From assembly GCA_003343625.1 (NCBI GenBank), contig QAKV01000010.1, positions 1 to 63,334 of the forward strand: 63,334 nt of DNA, given 5' to 3'. Shown one piece after another: positions 32,541-42,246 of this stretch. Position numbers and translations under genes: made by a program. The DNA comes from Clostridiales bacterium (GTDB lineage Bacteria; Bacillota; Clostridia; Lachnospirales; Lachnospiraceae). The first letter of the stretch is position 1. Every line of letters starts with the position of its first letter. The notes under the pieces are model-generated. The model did not search any database. It was not told where the DNA came from and saw only the letters and a program-made list of their open reading frames with translations.

Positions 32541-32807
32541 CTATCGATTGTTGCAGCCGCAATGATCCGGATAGATCGGATAGGGCGAAACCGCTGGCTG
32601 GTTCATTTCCGGTACCGTATCCGGGCAACAGCCCTGCCGGGTTTCCCCATAATTTTGAGAATCTCTGCCGCAACCGCAGGAACCTTCCTGAACGGATCGC
32701 ATACAGCCGTCGGAAGAATACGGATTGTCTGTACCACAGCATCCGCTTCCCCTTCCCTTTCCCCAATTACAGCAGCATAACAGCACGAGTAAATAGAGAC
32801 AATTCAT
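32541..32807 (-). CDS. Small Cys-rich protein with hydrophobic N-terminus
   Basis: About 88 residues beginning MNCLYLLVLLCCCNWGKGRG, with a short hydrophobic N-terminus followed by a hydrophilic region that has eleven or so cysteines (for example GSGCCGTDN, GCGRDSQN, GCCPD, DHCGCNNR). It is bounded by a ribosome site (GAGGAG, 12 bases before this ATG; the ATG at 32819 is in frame but abuts the site) and by a good terminator. I recognise no named family. The pattern recalls small hypothetical Cys-rich proteins of Lachnospiraceae, possibly surface or spore-associated; this is not shown by sequence. Confidence 0.55.
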   Translation of the reverse strand: MNCLYLLVLLCCCNWGKGRGSGCCGTDNPYSSDGCMRSVQEGSCGCGRDSQNYGETRQGCCPDTVPEMNQPAVSPYPIYPDHCGCNNR

Positions 32808-32863
32808 GGCATCTTTCATCTCCTCACTTTATACTGCTATCATATGCGCCTCCCGAAAAACCG

Positions 32864-35521
32864 TTACCGATCCAGTTTCCTCTGAATCCATTTGGTCAGC
32901 TCCACGAACGGGATAATGAGGAATGCCAGCACGATCGCCACCGCATACTCCAGCAGGCTGATGTGCTCGAACCCGAACGCATTGGACAGGAACGGGATAT
33001 AGATAACTGCCGTCGTCGCCAGCAGAGAAGCCAGCATTGCCAGCCACAGCCACTTGTTGTGCCCTTTCATGTGGAAAATAGACTTCTTCAAAGAACGCAT
33101 ATTGAAGGAGTGGAAAATTTCCGTCATGGACAGCGTCAGGAACGCCATCGTCATTCCGTCGGCACTGTCGGTGATTTCCCAAACGCCGGATTCAATATAA
33201 TGGCCGATAAAATAGGAGGACAGAGTGATCACAGTCACCGCCACGCCCTGGATGAAAATATTGATGCCTACTCCTCCGGCGAAAATGCCTTCCGTAGCGC
33301 TCCTGGGCTTCCTCTTCATAATATCCTTTTCCGCCTCTTCCATGCCCAGCGCCAGCGCGGGGAAGCAGTCGGTGATCAGGTTGATCCACAGAAGATGTAC
33401 CGGCTGCAGGATCGTAAAGCTCAAAATCGTAGCCACGAAAATCGACAGCACTTCGGACAGGTTCGAAGCCAGCAGGAACTGGATGGACTTGCGGATGTTG
33501 TCATAAATCCGCCTGCCTTCCTCGACTGCGGAAACGATGGTAGCGAAATTATCGTCCGCCAGCACCATATCCGCCACGTTCTTCGTCACGTCCGTACCGG
33601 TGATTCCCATGCCTACACCGATGTCCGCATTTTTGATGGAAGGCGCGTCGTTAACGCCGTCTCCCGTCATGGCAGTCACTTTGCCCTTCTTCTTCCAGGC
33701 GTTGACGATCCTCACCTTATGTTCGGGCTGCACTCTGGCATAAACGGAATATTTCTCGATATTCTGCTCCAGCTCTTCATCGCTCATCTTGTCCAGGCCT
33801 GCGCCTGTCATAGCCTCGTCCTTGCTGTTGATAATCCCGAGCTCCATGGCGATGGCCGCAGCTGTGTCCCTGTGATCGCCGGTGATCATCACCGGGCGGA
33901 TCCCCGCTTCCTGACATTCCACGATAGCATCTTTTACTTCAGGGCGGACGGGATCGATCATCCCGGTCAGTCCAATAAAGCACAGATCGTTTTCCAGATC
34001 CGACGCTTCCTGGGATTCGGGCATCCGATCATAGGATTTAAACGCAGCCGCCAACACGCGCAGCGCCCGATCCGCCATTTCCTGGTTCCAGGACAGGATC
34101 TGTTCCTTATACGCCTCTGCAAGAGGTTCTGCTTTTCCTCTGATCCACACTTTGCTACACTTTTTGAGCACTTCGTCCGGAGCGCCCTTGGTATACTGCA
34201 CGATCCGGTTTTCTTCCTGGTGCAGCGTGGACATCATCTTTCTCATGGAGTCGAAAGGAGCTTCTCCCACTCTGGGGGTTTTCTTCTCCAAATCGGCCTT
34301 GGGCAGCTGCAGCCGGAACGCATAATCCACCAACGCGCACTCCGTGGGCTCGCCCACCGCTTTGTTGTTCTCATCGAGATTCGCATCGCTGCACAGCGCC
34401 ATGGCGCCGGCCAGCAGTTTCTCCGCTTCCCCGGAGCCTTCCTCAGCTTCCGGGAAACACCTGTGTTCCACCACAGTCATCCTGTTCTGCGTCAGCGTGC
34501 CCGTCTTATCCGAGCAGATGACCTGAGCGCAGCCCAGCGTTTCCACTGCAGTCAGCTTGCGGATCACAGCATTGCGCCTGGACATATTGGTCACGCCGAT
34601 GGAAAGAACGATGGTCACCACCGCTGCAAGCCCTTCCGGAATCGCCGCTACAGCCAGGCTCACCGCTACCATAAAGGTATCCAGCATCCCCTGTCCCGTG
34701 ATGTCAGGATAAGCCCGAACCAGATCCAGCGCAAAAATAAATGCACAGATCCCCAAAACCAGGGCGCTTAAAATTTTGCTGAGCTGATTGAGCTTTTTCT
34801 GCAGGGGCGTATCCTCTTTCTGGGCCTGGGTGAGTGCTTCCGCGATCTTGCCCATCTCCGTCTTCATCCCGGTCTCCGTCACCACGGCGCGGCCCCTGCC
34901 GTATACTACCGTACTTCCCATATAGACCATGTTCTTGCGGTCGCCCAAAGGCACGGCTCCGTCCTGAGCCTGCAGGGCAGAAACGGTTTTATCCACGGGA
35001 ACGGATTCCCCGGTCAGCGCCGCCTCTTCCACTTTCATACTCGCGCACTCGATGATTCTCGCATCCGCAGGCACCGCGTCGCCGGCTTCCAGGATGACCA
35101 GGTCGCCCGGAACGAGTTCTTCGCTTTTAATCGTCATCTGATGCCCGTCACGAATGACGCGGGACGTAGCCGCAGCGATCTCCTGAAGAGCCGCGATGGC
35201 CTTCTCCGCCTTGCTCTCCTGTACCACGCCCAGAACCGCATTGATCACCACAACCGCCAGGATAATGATGACGTCCGCGAAAGATTCTCCCGCATAAGCC
35301 GCCGTAACGCCCGAAATCAGCGCTGCTGCCAACAGCACGAGGATCATGGGATCCGCCAGCTGCTCCAGAAAGCGCTGAAGCAAAGATGCCTGTTTTCCTT
35401 CCGCCAGCTTGTTGGGGCCGAACTCTTCACGGCGCTTCTCCACCTGATCCGGCCGCAGCCCATCCGGGCCGCTCTGCTGTTCCTTTAAGACCTCTTGTGC
35501 GGATCTTAAATATTCTTTCAT
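32864..35521 (-). CDS. Cation-translocating P-type ATPase (Ca2+ type, IIA/IIB-like)
   Basis: About 885 residues. The actuator loop has LTGESVPVDK, the phosphorylation site is CSDKTGTLTQNR, the hinge MTGDGVNDAPS, and M4 has the PEGLAAVVTIVLSIG ion-site motif. It starts with the amphipathic domain typical of this class (QSGPDGLRPDQVEKRREEFG) and has about ten membrane segments. It should export Ca2+ from the cytosol. Start at 35521 is supported by AAAGAGGAAG; the longer open frame upstream is not credible. Ends 343 bases before the DeoR-side terminator block; no regulator is adjacent. Confidence 0.93.
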   Translation of the reverse strand: MKEYLRSAQEVLKEQQSGPDGLRPDQVEKRREEFGPNKLAEGKQASLLQRFLEQLADPMILVLLAAALISGVTAAYAGESFADVIIILAVVVINAVLGVVQESKAEKAIAALQEIAAATSRVIRDGHQMTIKSEELVPGDLVILEAGDAVPADARIIECASMKVEEAALTGESVPVDKTVSALQAQDGAVPLGDRKNMVYMGSTVVYGRGRAVVTETGMKTEMGKIAEALTQAQKEDTPLQKKLNQLSKILSALVLGICAFIFALDLVRAYPDITGQGMLDTFMVAVSLAVAAIPEGLAAVVTIVLSIGVTNMSRRNAVIRKLTAVETLGCAQVICSDKTGTLTQNRMTVVEHRCFPEAEEGSGEAEKLLAGAMALCSDANLDENNKAVGEPTECALVDYAFRLQLPKADLEKKTPRVGEAPFDSMRKMMSTLHQEENRIVQYTKGAPDEVLKKCSKVWIRGKAEPLAEAYKEQILSWNQEMADRALRVLAAAFKSYDRMPESQEASDLENDLCFIGLTGMIDPVRPEVKDAIVECQEAGIRPVMITGDHRDTAAAIAMELGIINSKDEAMTGAGLDKMSDEELEQNIEKYSVYARVQPEHKVRIVNAWKKKGKVTAMTGDGVNDAPSIKNADIGVGMGITGTDVTKNVADMVLADDNFATIVSAVEEGRRIYDNIRKSIQFLLASNLSEVLSIFVATILSFTILQPVHLLWINLITDCFPALALGMEEAEKDIMKRKPRSATEGIFAGGVGINIFIQGVAVTVITLSSYFIGHYIESGVWEITDSADGMTMAFLTLSMTEIFHSFNMRSLKKSIFHMKGHNKWLWLAMLASLLATTAVIYIPFLSNAFGFEHISLLEYAVAIVLAFLIIPFVELTKWIQRKLDR

Positions 35522-35766
35522 CTTCCTCTTTCGACTTCCTTTCTTAAAGAAATGAATTGCACTGTATCCGGAGTTTTCCCACCTGCAAAACAAGCTATTC
35601 CGAAAAAGATTTCCATGTAGAAAAAAAGACCTATCCCCCTTGCGGTGGATAAGTCTCATCATTTCAAACAAAGCCAGGAATCTTTTCCGTGTGTTGACTT
35701 CATTCCGCACGGTGCGGCGATTACTCCCTTACACACAAAGAATGGTAGCATATAAAATATTCTGTG
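35522..35766. other. Intergenic region between DUF5662 and the Ca2+-ATPase
   Basis: Holds the terminator at 35621-35655 and an AT-rich block from about 35690 to 35766. No coding signal was seen. A promoter for the ATPase is expected here on the minus strand but I could not define one with confidence. Confidence 0.4.
35621..35655 (-). terminator. Terminator after the DUF5662 gene
   Basis: On the minus strand GACTTATCC (35655-35647) pairs with GGATAGGTC (35636-35628), one U-G wobble, loop of ten bases, followed by seven T (35627-35621). The T run fits transcription ending in this direction. Confidence 0.8.
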
Positions 35767-36318
35767 TCAATGGACATTTCCCCTCTTCTTGCACAATACT
35801 TCCCGCCGGACGTAGGCGAAAGTCTTCTTCTCCCCGTCCCGGGCCAGCATTTGCAAAAGCGTTTCCAGAAGCGCTTTCGTCTCCGGATGGATCATGGGCG
35901 GTTCTTTGGCGCTCAGGTAGTAATTCAGAGGATCCTGATCCGTATAGGCCGCTCCCCGATAAGTCTTGGACGCCGCGATTCGATCCATGAGCATTTCCGC
36001 CACATACTTTTTCGGCATGGGCGCCGGCGCCATCCCTCCCGGAACATCTTTGATGCTGTAGTCGATCCAATATTCGTAGTGATGTTTGTTGCGGCCCTTA
36101 TGATGCAGCCATGCAGTAGAATAGCCGATATCCTCCCGCTCCGCGTTATTGGGGCTCCTGTTTCCCTGATAGTACTTCGCCCCCACCCTGAATTCGGTCC
36201 AGGAATACTTGGAGAGGTCATGGCAGATTCCCTGCCGATAAAGCCCCACCGCGAAACACCCTTTCAGGACGAGAAATTTATGATGCGTGATCGTCTTAAA
36301 ATGCCGTAGCGCCTTCAA
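35767..36318 (-). CDS. DUF5662-family protein
   Basis: A 183-residue protein starting KALRHFKTITHHKFLVLKGC, with GLYRQGICHDLSKYSWTEF and WLHHKGRNKHHYEYWIDYSI, the His/Asp-rich pattern of DUF5662, which suggests a metal-dependent HD-like site (HxxxH and HD motifs). A TTG start at 36318 fits homologues and has GGAAAGAGAG upstream; it lies inside the end of the debranching-like gene, a 23-base overlap. Function unknown. It is the second gene of that pair. Confidence 0.8.
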   Translation of the reverse strand: MKALRHFKTITHHKFLVLKGCFAVGLYRQGICHDLSKYSWTEFRVGAKYYQGNRSPNNAEREDIGYSTAWLHHKGRNKHHYEYWIDYSIKDVPGGMAPAPMPKKYVAEMLMDRIAASKTYRGAAYTDQDPLNYYLSAKEPPMIHPETKALLETLLQMLARDGEKKTFAYVRREVLCKKRGNVH

Positions 36319-38200
36319 CTCTCTTTCCTTCCTTCACAGGTTTTCCGAAGCTCTTTATAACCCGGATGCTGCGCCCCGGAATACGGATCGATTTCTCCAC
36401 TACACGCCCGTCGCCGACAACACTTCCGTCCTGGGTGTCCATCACCTTTTCCCAATGCATTCCGGCGGGAAGCGCGGGAAGGGCCAGCTCCTTTTCCTCC
36501 CAGTGCATGTTATACGCGATATAGAAAAAGTCGTCGTCCCGCGTTTTATCGATCTTCGCATAATTGCCGCAATACAACAGCCCGGCCTCCCTGCTGGTCC
36601 GCTCAACGGATAGCCTCCAGGCCTCCCTGCCGTGATAGGAAAGATCCGGATACCCGCAGGCGATATAGTCCAGCATGGTCATCTCTTCCGGCCTGTGCAG
36701 GATGGGATGTTCTTTGCGCAGCCGAATGGCCGCCCTGACGAAATCCAGAAAAGCGCCGTTCTTTTCCGTCAGATCCCAGTTGAGCCAACTGATGGCATTG
36801 TCCTGGCAATAGGGGTTATTGTTCCCTTCCCTGCTCTGTCCGAATTCGTCCCCGGAAACGAGCATCGGCGTTCCCTGGGCGAAAAACAGCAGCGCGATCG
36901 CATTGCGCATCTGCTTTCTGCGCAGATCACAGATCCACCGGCGCCTGGTTCTTCCCTCCGCGCCGCAGTTCCAGCTGGCATCGTAATCCCTTCCATCCCG
37001 GTTGTCCTCCCCGTTGGCCTCGTTATGCCGACGTTCATAGGAAACCATATCAGCCAGCGAAAATCCCTCATACCCGGCGATGAAGTTGACCACGCCGGTC
37101 TGGGCAGGATTCTCTTTCAAATGGAACAATACCCTGCCCAACATATCCTCATCGCCCTTCAAAAACCGCCTCATATCGTACAGGAAATCCTCCCGATAAC
37201 AGGCCAGATTACGATAGTCCGGGATTTCCCGGGAACCGTAAATTTCCTCACAGGGAAACCGGTAATAGAAAAGCTTCGTGTTGGCCAGCATGGGATCCGA
37301 CGCCAGAAGGGCTGTGGGGATCTGTTCCCCCAGAAGATGGATCCCGTCGATGTGGTACTCATAAACCCAGTACCGGAGCACTTCCAGAATGAATCCGCTC
37401 TTCACCTCTTTTGGAAAATAGAACTGCATGATCACTTCGATGCCGTTCTCATGCAGGCTCTTCACCATGCCTTTGAACTCCGTCGCAGGCTCATCCGAGC
37501 TGCTGTAAGATGCCTTGGGCGCGAAATAGTACCCTTCCTTATATCCCCAGTAATTGATCCTGGGCCGTTCTTTGGGCGAATCGTCTGTAAGGCGATCCAT
37601 GGGTTCCGGTCTGTCGGACGGCCTCGTTTCCTTCCGTCGCTCCAGCTCCACGAACTCATAGGCCGGCATCAGTTCGAGCGCCGTGATGCCCAGAGAACGC
37701 AGATAGGGAATTTTTTCCACGATCCCGGCAAACGTACCCCTGTTGTTCACGCCGGAAGAAGGATGCCTGGTGAATCCCCGGACATGCACCAGATATAGAA
37801 TGCTGTCATGCAGCGGCGTCATGGGCGGAACATCCCCTCCCCAGTCAAAGGCTGTGAAGTCCTCCCTTCCCCGCAGCTGCGGATTCACACGCCTCCCCCA
37901 GCGCTCGTTTCCCAAAATCTGTCTGGCATAAGGATCCGTAACGATCTCATCGCCGACATAAAAATTATAATCATAATCCTGCGCCTGCAGCCCGCAGATC
38001 TTCATGCAGCGGACGTTTCCAACCCTGTTTCCGGAATGGAACGGCAGACGGATTCTGCTCCCTCCCTTTCTGGGATATAAAATAACGCCGCAATCCTCCT
38101 TGCCGTGAAGCGCCGCCGCCAGGTTGATCTCCCCCCGCTGCGTCACCGTCATTCCCAATGGATATGGCTTTCCCTCCGACACGGTAATCTTCTGTTTCAT
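36296..38200 (-). CDS. Debranching-enzyme (GlgX/isoamylase) homologue lacking the catalytic triad
   Basis: A 634-residue GH13-type protein: an N-terminal CBM48-like domain (about 1-100), the GH13 barrel, and a C-terminal beta domain. The scaffold is clear from MRRFLKGDEDMLG, HNEANGEDNRDG, SWNCGAEG, GTPMLVSGDEFGQSREGNNN and YCQDNAISWLNWD. But the nucleophile region, DGFRFDLA in active enzymes, reads DGIHLLGE; the general-acid region, (I)AEPWD or (I)AEAWD, reads LFYYRFP; the stabiliser motif HDG reads YEG; and region I (DVVxNH) reads QFYFPK with a shortened loop after it. The frame is intact over full length. It may bind glycogen or regulate, not hydrolyse. Confidence 0.8.
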   Translation of the reverse strand: MKQKITVSEGKPYPLGMTVTQRGEINLAAALHGKEDCGVILYPRKGGSRIRLPFHSGNRVGNVRCMKICGLQAQDYDYNFYVGDEIVTDPYARQILGNERWGRRVNPQLRGREDFTAFDWGGDVPPMTPLHDSILYLVHVRGFTRHPSSGVNNRGTFAGIVEKIPYLRSLGITALELMPAYEFVELERRKETRPSDRPEPMDRLTDDSPKERPRINYWGYKEGYYFAPKASYSSSDEPATEFKGMVKSLHENGIEVIMQFYFPKEVKSGFILEVLRYWVYEYHIDGIHLLGEQIPTALLASDPMLANTKLFYYRFPCEEIYGSREIPDYRNLACYREDFLYDMRRFLKGDEDMLGRVLFHLKENPAQTGVVNFIAGYEGFSLADMVSYERRHNEANGEDNRDGRDYDASWNCGAEGRTRRRWICDLRRKQMRNAIALLFFAQGTPMLVSGDEFGQSREGNNNPYCQDNAISWLNWDLTEKNGAFLDFVRAAIRLRKEHPILHRPEEMTMLDYIACGYPDLSYHGREAWRLSVERTSREAGLLYCGNYAKIDKTRDDDFFYIAYNMHWEEKELALPALPAGMHWEKVMDTQDGSVVGDGRVVEKSIRIPGRSIRVIKSFGKPVKEGKRVEGATAF

Positions 38201-38273
38201 CGAACCGCCTTCCTATTCTCTCCCCGGTCTTCGCCGATCATAAAGAATATTTATATTATAGCATAAAGAGGGA

Positions 38274-38302
38274 TTGCATGCTACCGCAACTTCCTGTATT
38301 AT
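38274..38302 (+). promoter_or_regulatory. Promoter of the DUF1292 gene
   Basis: Plus-strand -35 TTGCAT (38274-38279), 17-base spacer, -10 TATTAT (38297-38302), about 60 bases before the ATG at 38365. Confidence 0.5.
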
Positions 38303-38364
38303 AGAAAAGAGCACGACGTTCAGCCTTCACAAACTTTTAAGACGAAAAGAAAGGAAGATTCACT

Positions 38365-38700
38365 ATGGGCAAGCAATATGATGAAGCGGAAGAAGAGATG
38401 ACCGTGGAATTGGAACTCGATGACGGTTCCATCGTCACCTGTGCTATCATCACCATTCTGGAAGTGGAAGGGCGGGATTATATCGTCCTCATGCCGCTGG
38501 ATGAAAACGGGCAGAACGAGGACGGCGAAGTCTGGTTCTACCGCTATTCCGAAAATCCGGATGATCCCAACGAGGAGCCTACCCTGGATTACATCGACGA
38601 CGATGCGGAATACGAGAAGGTAGAAGAGGCCTTCGACGAATATCTGGACAGTTGCGAGTTCGATGAACTCATCGATGCAGACGACGAACCGGCGCTTTGA
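38365..38700 (+). CDS. DUF1292 acidic protein
   Basis: A 111-residue strongly acidic protein of the DUF1292 family: VELELDDGSIVTCAIITILE, then YIVLMPLDENGQNEDGEVWF and an acidic tail rich in Asp and Glu. Many Firmicutes encode it alone or near yqgF-type genes; function unknown. GAAAGGAAG precedes the ATG, and an intrinsic terminator follows immediately. It is monocistronic and convergent with the helicase gene. Confidence 0.9.
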   Translation: MGKQYDEAEEEMTVELELDDGSIVTCAIITILEVEGRDYIVLMPLDENGQNEDGEVWFYRYSENPDDPNEEPTLDYIDDDAEYEKVEEAFDEYLDSCEFDELIDADDEPAL

Positions 38701-38714
38701 TGCGCCGGTTTTTT
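38687..38714 (+). terminator. Terminator of the DUF1292 gene
   Basis: AACCGGCGC (38687-38695) pairs perfectly with GCGCCGGTT (38702-38710) around six bases, followed by T residues to 38714. It overlaps the last codons and stop of DUF1292. Confidence 0.9.
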
Positions 38715-38737
38715 CGATAAGATCCTTTTCGTCCGGA

Positions 38738-40642
38738 TCATTCCGGTTTCCGGTAAGGTTCATGGAAGCCGCATTCCAGGAGAAACCTGGACGGGAATAC
38801 CGCTTCCTCCCCGCACTTTTTGTGCCAGCTCATAAACAGCTGTTCTTTCGCGCGCGTCATCCCCACATAAAATATCCGGCGTTCTTCCTCCAGCCGGCTG
38901 CCTGCAGCGCTCTTTTTATGGGGAACCCTTCCCTCGTTGCAGCCGGGCAGAAATACCACATCGTATTCCAGCCCTTTGGCGCCGTGCATGGTCATAAGTT
39001 CCACCATTCCCTCCCGCATGCCGGATCTTCCCTTTTTTTGCGCCTCCTCCAGACTGCGCCCGCATTCCACTATATGCTCCTGCAACTGTTCCAGCGTCTG
39101 GAATTCCCGCGCCGACCGCTGAAAGAAATCCGCCATTTTCCGAAATTCTCCTTCGCGTTTTCCTCCGTCCTTCTCCCGCAGCCAGCCATCGTATCCCATT
39201 CCCCGGCGGATGTAGCAAACGGCGGCGTACAAATCCATCCCCGCTACCCTTCCGATGTCGTCCTGCAGTTTCCGGATGTTTCCGCACATGGGCGGATTGT
39301 TCCGATAGGCGGACAATAGCGCGGGGAAGGAAACCTGATGTTCTGCCAGCATCTTTCTGGAAATATAGCGGCAGGGCCGGTTCATGATCCTCAAAAAATC
39401 CCTCCTCGTCCTCTCCTGCTTGGCGAATCGCAGATAGGCCAGCAAATCCTGACAGACCGGATGGGCATAGGGATTCTCAATCCGCTGGCGCATAAAAAAG
39501 GGAATCTTTTTGGCTTCCAGCGCTTCCGCCAGCGCCAACGCGTCGGAGGCGGTTCTGAAAATGGCTGCGGCGGACCATTTCTCCTTTACGCCCTGCAGCA
39601 TACCGATCATCTCCGCGATCCGCAAGGCTTCCTCCCTTTCGTCCTCAAACGTGCCAACCCAGACCGATCCGTCCCGGGCGAGCGGTTCAAAAGAGGAATC
39701 GTCCCTCCGCAGAAACCGTTTTTCTGCAGTTACCCGCTTTCCTGACTCAATCCGCTTCGGAAAACGGTTCCGATTTTCTCCGATAAGCCGTCCCGCGGTT
39801 TTCACGATTCCCGGACTGCTGCGGTAATTTACGTTCAGCCGGATGCATGCGGCCTGGGGATAGTCCTTCCCGAACTGCTGCATAATGGATGGATCGGATC
39901 CCCGAAACCCATAGATAGCCTGATCGTCGTCCCCCACGACGAAGAGATTGGCCTCCTTTCCCGCCAAAAGCTTCACCACCTCATATTGTTCTGCGTTGAT
40001 ATCCTGGAACTCATCCACCAGAATGTAGGCAAATCGTTCTCTCCACTCCTTCAAAACGTCCGGTTTCGTTTGAAGCAGCCGCTTTACAGCGGGCGCAAAA
40101 TCGTCCAGATCCAGCCGCCCCGCCTCCTTAACCTCATGACAAAAATCCGTGAAAATCCTCTGAAATTCCGCGGGTTCCACATAGCTGCTGCGAACCCGGG
40201 CGAGCGATTCGCCCATATTTTTCGTTCTGCTTATTTCTGAAAGGAGCCCCTCTTCAAAGGCCGGATCGAAAGAATCCTCTCCCCTTCTTTCCCGCAGTGC
40301 GATGCGCAAAAACTCTCTCTTCTCTTTTTCCGTTAAAATGCTGTTGGAATCATAATGACAGGATATCCGTAGGATTTGAAAAAAGACGGCATGAAATGTG
40401 CCGAATACGACCGGATAAAACTTTTCGTCCATCCTGGCGAGAAAGCGGTCCCTCATCTGCCGAGCCGCCGCTCTTGTAAAGGTGATCACGAGGATAGCGG
40501 CGGGATCCGCGCGATGAACCTCGATCAGATTCCGTACCCGCTCCACCGTGGTAAAGGTCTTGCCGGAACCGGGCCCGGCCAGTATCATGGCCGGCCCCCT
40601 GTTCCAGGCGATCGCTTCGTTCTGTTCTCTATTTCCCTGCAA
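38738..40642 (-). CDS. UvrD/PcrA-like ATP-dependent DNA helicase
   Basis: A 634-residue SF1A helicase: Walker A AGPGSGKTFTTVERV (about 22-36), motif Ia ITFTRAAARQMRDR, Walker B LVDEFQDINAEQYE, motif III GDDDQAIYGFRGSDP, motif IV NYRSSPGI, motif V MTMHGAKGLEYDVVFLPGCN and motif VI RRIFYVGMTRAKEQLFMSW. Shorter than PcrA (about 740), with the C-terminal end compact. The TTG at 40642 with AAAGGA is the likely start. Probably a repair or replication-restart helicase; it lies 26 bases after gltX's stop. Confidence 0.9.
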   Translation of the reverse strand: MQGNREQNEAIAWNRGPAMILAGPGSGKTFTTVERVRNLIEVHRADPAAILVITFTRAAARQMRDRFLARMDEKFYPVVFGTFHAVFFQILRISCHYDSNSILTEKEKREFLRIALRERRGEDSFDPAFEEGLLSEISRTKNMGESLARVRSSYVEPAEFQRIFTDFCHEVKEAGRLDLDDFAPAVKRLLQTKPDVLKEWRERFAYILVDEFQDINAEQYEVVKLLAGKEANLFVVGDDDQAIYGFRGSDPSIMQQFGKDYPQAACIRLNVNYRSSPGIVKTAGRLIGENRNRFPKRIESGKRVTAEKRFLRRDDSSFEPLARDGSVWVGTFEDEREEALRIAEMIGMLQGVKEKWSAAAIFRTASDALALAEALEAKKIPFFMRQRIENPYAHPVCQDLLAYLRFAKQERTRRDFLRIMNRPCRYISRKMLAEHQVSFPALLSAYRNNPPMCGNIRKLQDDIGRVAGMDLYAAVCYIRRGMGYDGWLREKDGGKREGEFRKMADFFQRSAREFQTLEQLQEHIVECGRSLEEAQKKGRSGMREGMVELMTMHGAKGLEYDVVFLPGCNEGRVPHKKSAAGSRLEEERRIFYVGMTRAKEQLFMSWHKKCGEEAVFPSRFLLECGFHEPYRKPE

Positions 40643-40667
40643 TGCGGGAGTTCCTTTCCTGTTGCCC

Positions 40668-42122
40668 TCAGGCGTTTTTCAAAAGCTCGATCCCCTTTCG
40701 GATCCGCTTTAAGGATTCCTCTTTCCCGAGTATCTCCATGATCTCCGTCGCGCCGGCGGGAGTCATCTGTTTGCCGGACACCGCGATGCGCACGGGCCAA
40801 AGGACATATCCGTTTTTACAGCCCTTCTTTTCCACATAGGATAAAAGCAGTCTGTAGAGGGCGTCGTTGCTGTAGTCTTCCTGCTCTTCCAGAAGCGGTA
40901 CGAGTTCCTGCAGCACTTCCAGAGAACTCTGAGGAGTGGTCTTCATCTTCTTGTGCGCGTACACGGAAGGGTCGTATTCCGGCAGTTCTTCGAAGAAGTC
41001 CACCATCTCCGCGATATCCGGAAAGACCTCGATCCTGGTCTTGACCATTTCAGCAATCTTCCTTAAATCCTGCCCCTTCGTCAACGCCTGCTTCAAATAG
41101 GGCTCCGCCATTTCATAGAAACGTTCAAAGTCCATGGATTTTAAGTATTCGCCGTTCATCCATTTCAGCTTGGTATAGTCGAACACCGCCGGAGACTTGG
41201 ACATCCTGCGATAGTCGAATTCCTTCACCAGCTCCTGCAGGGAGAAGATCTCGTTGTCCCCTTCCGGGCTCCATCCGAGAAGAGCCACGAAATTGACGAT
41301 GGCTTCCGTCAGAAATCCCTGCTCCACCAGATCCTCATAGGAAGAATGGCCGCAGCGTTTGGAGAGTTTATGATGCTCTTCGTCAGTGATCAGAGGACAG
41401 TGGATATACACCGGCACCTGCCAGCCGAAAGCGCTATAGAGCCTGTTGTATTTGGGCGAAGAGGACAGATATTCATTTCCTCTCACCACATGGGTGATTC
41501 CCATCAGATGGTCGTCCACCACGTTGGCAAAATTGTAAGTGGGATAGCCGTCCGACTTGATCAGGATCATGTCATCCAGCTCCGCGTTGTCCACCGTGAT
41601 ATCTCCGTAAATCTCATCGTGGAAGGTAGTCGTCCCCTCGGTGGGGTTGTTCTGACGGATCACATAAGGAATCCCTGCCGCCAGCTTCTCCTCGATCTCC
41701 TCTTTTGAGAGATGGAGGCAGTGCTTGTCATAGACGTTGATCTCTTTGCCCGCCACTTCCCTCGTCAGGGTCGCCAACCGTTCCTTATCGCAAAAACAGT
41801 AATAGGCCTCTCCCTTCTCGATCAGCTTCCTGGCATATTCCAGATAAATCCCTTTCGCCTGCCGTTCGCTCTGCACATAGGGGCCTACGCCCCCGTCCTT
41901 ATCCGGGCCCTCGTCGTGCAAAAGGCCTGTCTTTTGAAGCGTCCGGTAGATGATGTCCACCGCGCCTTCCACGTAGCGCTCCTGATCGGTATCTTCGATT
42001 CTTAAAATGAAATCGCCGCCTTCGTGCTTCGCTACCAGATATGCGTACAACGCTGTGCGCAGATTGCCCACATGCATGCGCCCGGTAGGGCTCGGCGCGA
42101 AACGGGTTCTGATCTTTGTCAC
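40668..42122 (-). CDS. gltX: Glutamyl-tRNA synthetase
   Basis: About 484 residues. The class I HIGH region is within [20 protein letters not shown] (HVGN), and the KMSKS-type motif is [13 protein letters not shown] near 240. It attaches Glu to tRNA-Glu (and in some Clostridia to tRNA-Gln). The GTG at 42122 is chosen because GGAGGAAAGG precedes it and homologues begin near this point; an ATG at 42143 is also in frame. No T-box leader was seen upstream. Confidence 0.94.
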   Translation of the reverse strand: MTKIRTRFAPSPTGRMHVGNLRTALYAYLVAKHEGGDFILRIEDTDQERYVEGAVDIIYRTLQKTGLLHDEGPDKDGGVGPYVQSERQAKGIYLEYARKLIEKGEAYYCFCDKERLATLTREVAGKEINVYDKHCLHLSKEEIEEKLAAGIPYVIRQNNPTEGTTTFHDEIYGDITVDNAELDDMILIKSDGYPTYNFANVVDDHLMGITHVVRGNEYLSSSPKYNRLYSAFGWQVPVYIHCPLITDEEHHKLSKRCGHSSYEDLVEQGFLTEAIVNFVALLGWSPEGDNEIFSLQELVKEFDYRRMSKSPAVFDYTKLKWMNGEYLKSMDFERFYEMAEPYLKQALTKGQDLRKIAEMVKTRIEVFPDIAEMVDFFEELPEYDPSVYAHKKMKTTPQSSLEVLQELVPLLEEQEDYSNDALYRLLLSYVEKKGCKNGYVLWPVRIAVSGKQMTPAGATEIMEILGKEESLKRIRKGIELLKNA

Positions 42123-42246
42123 TTTTCCTTTCCTCCATCCCATTCTTCTGTCCAGAATATCGGCTATTTTCGTTCAGCCGCTATCCTATTCTTGCACAAA
42201 GCGATCGGGAAATCAAGCTCTTTCTCTCCTGCAGCCGCCCGCTTCA

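Noticed and set aside
32525..34771. A very long open frame on the plus strand opposite the Ca2+-ATPase
   Set aside because: It mirrors the codon use of the ATPase on the other strand (His/Arg/Gln-rich, no domain), has no ribosome site and no homologous motif. It is an antisense shadow of a GC-rich gene.
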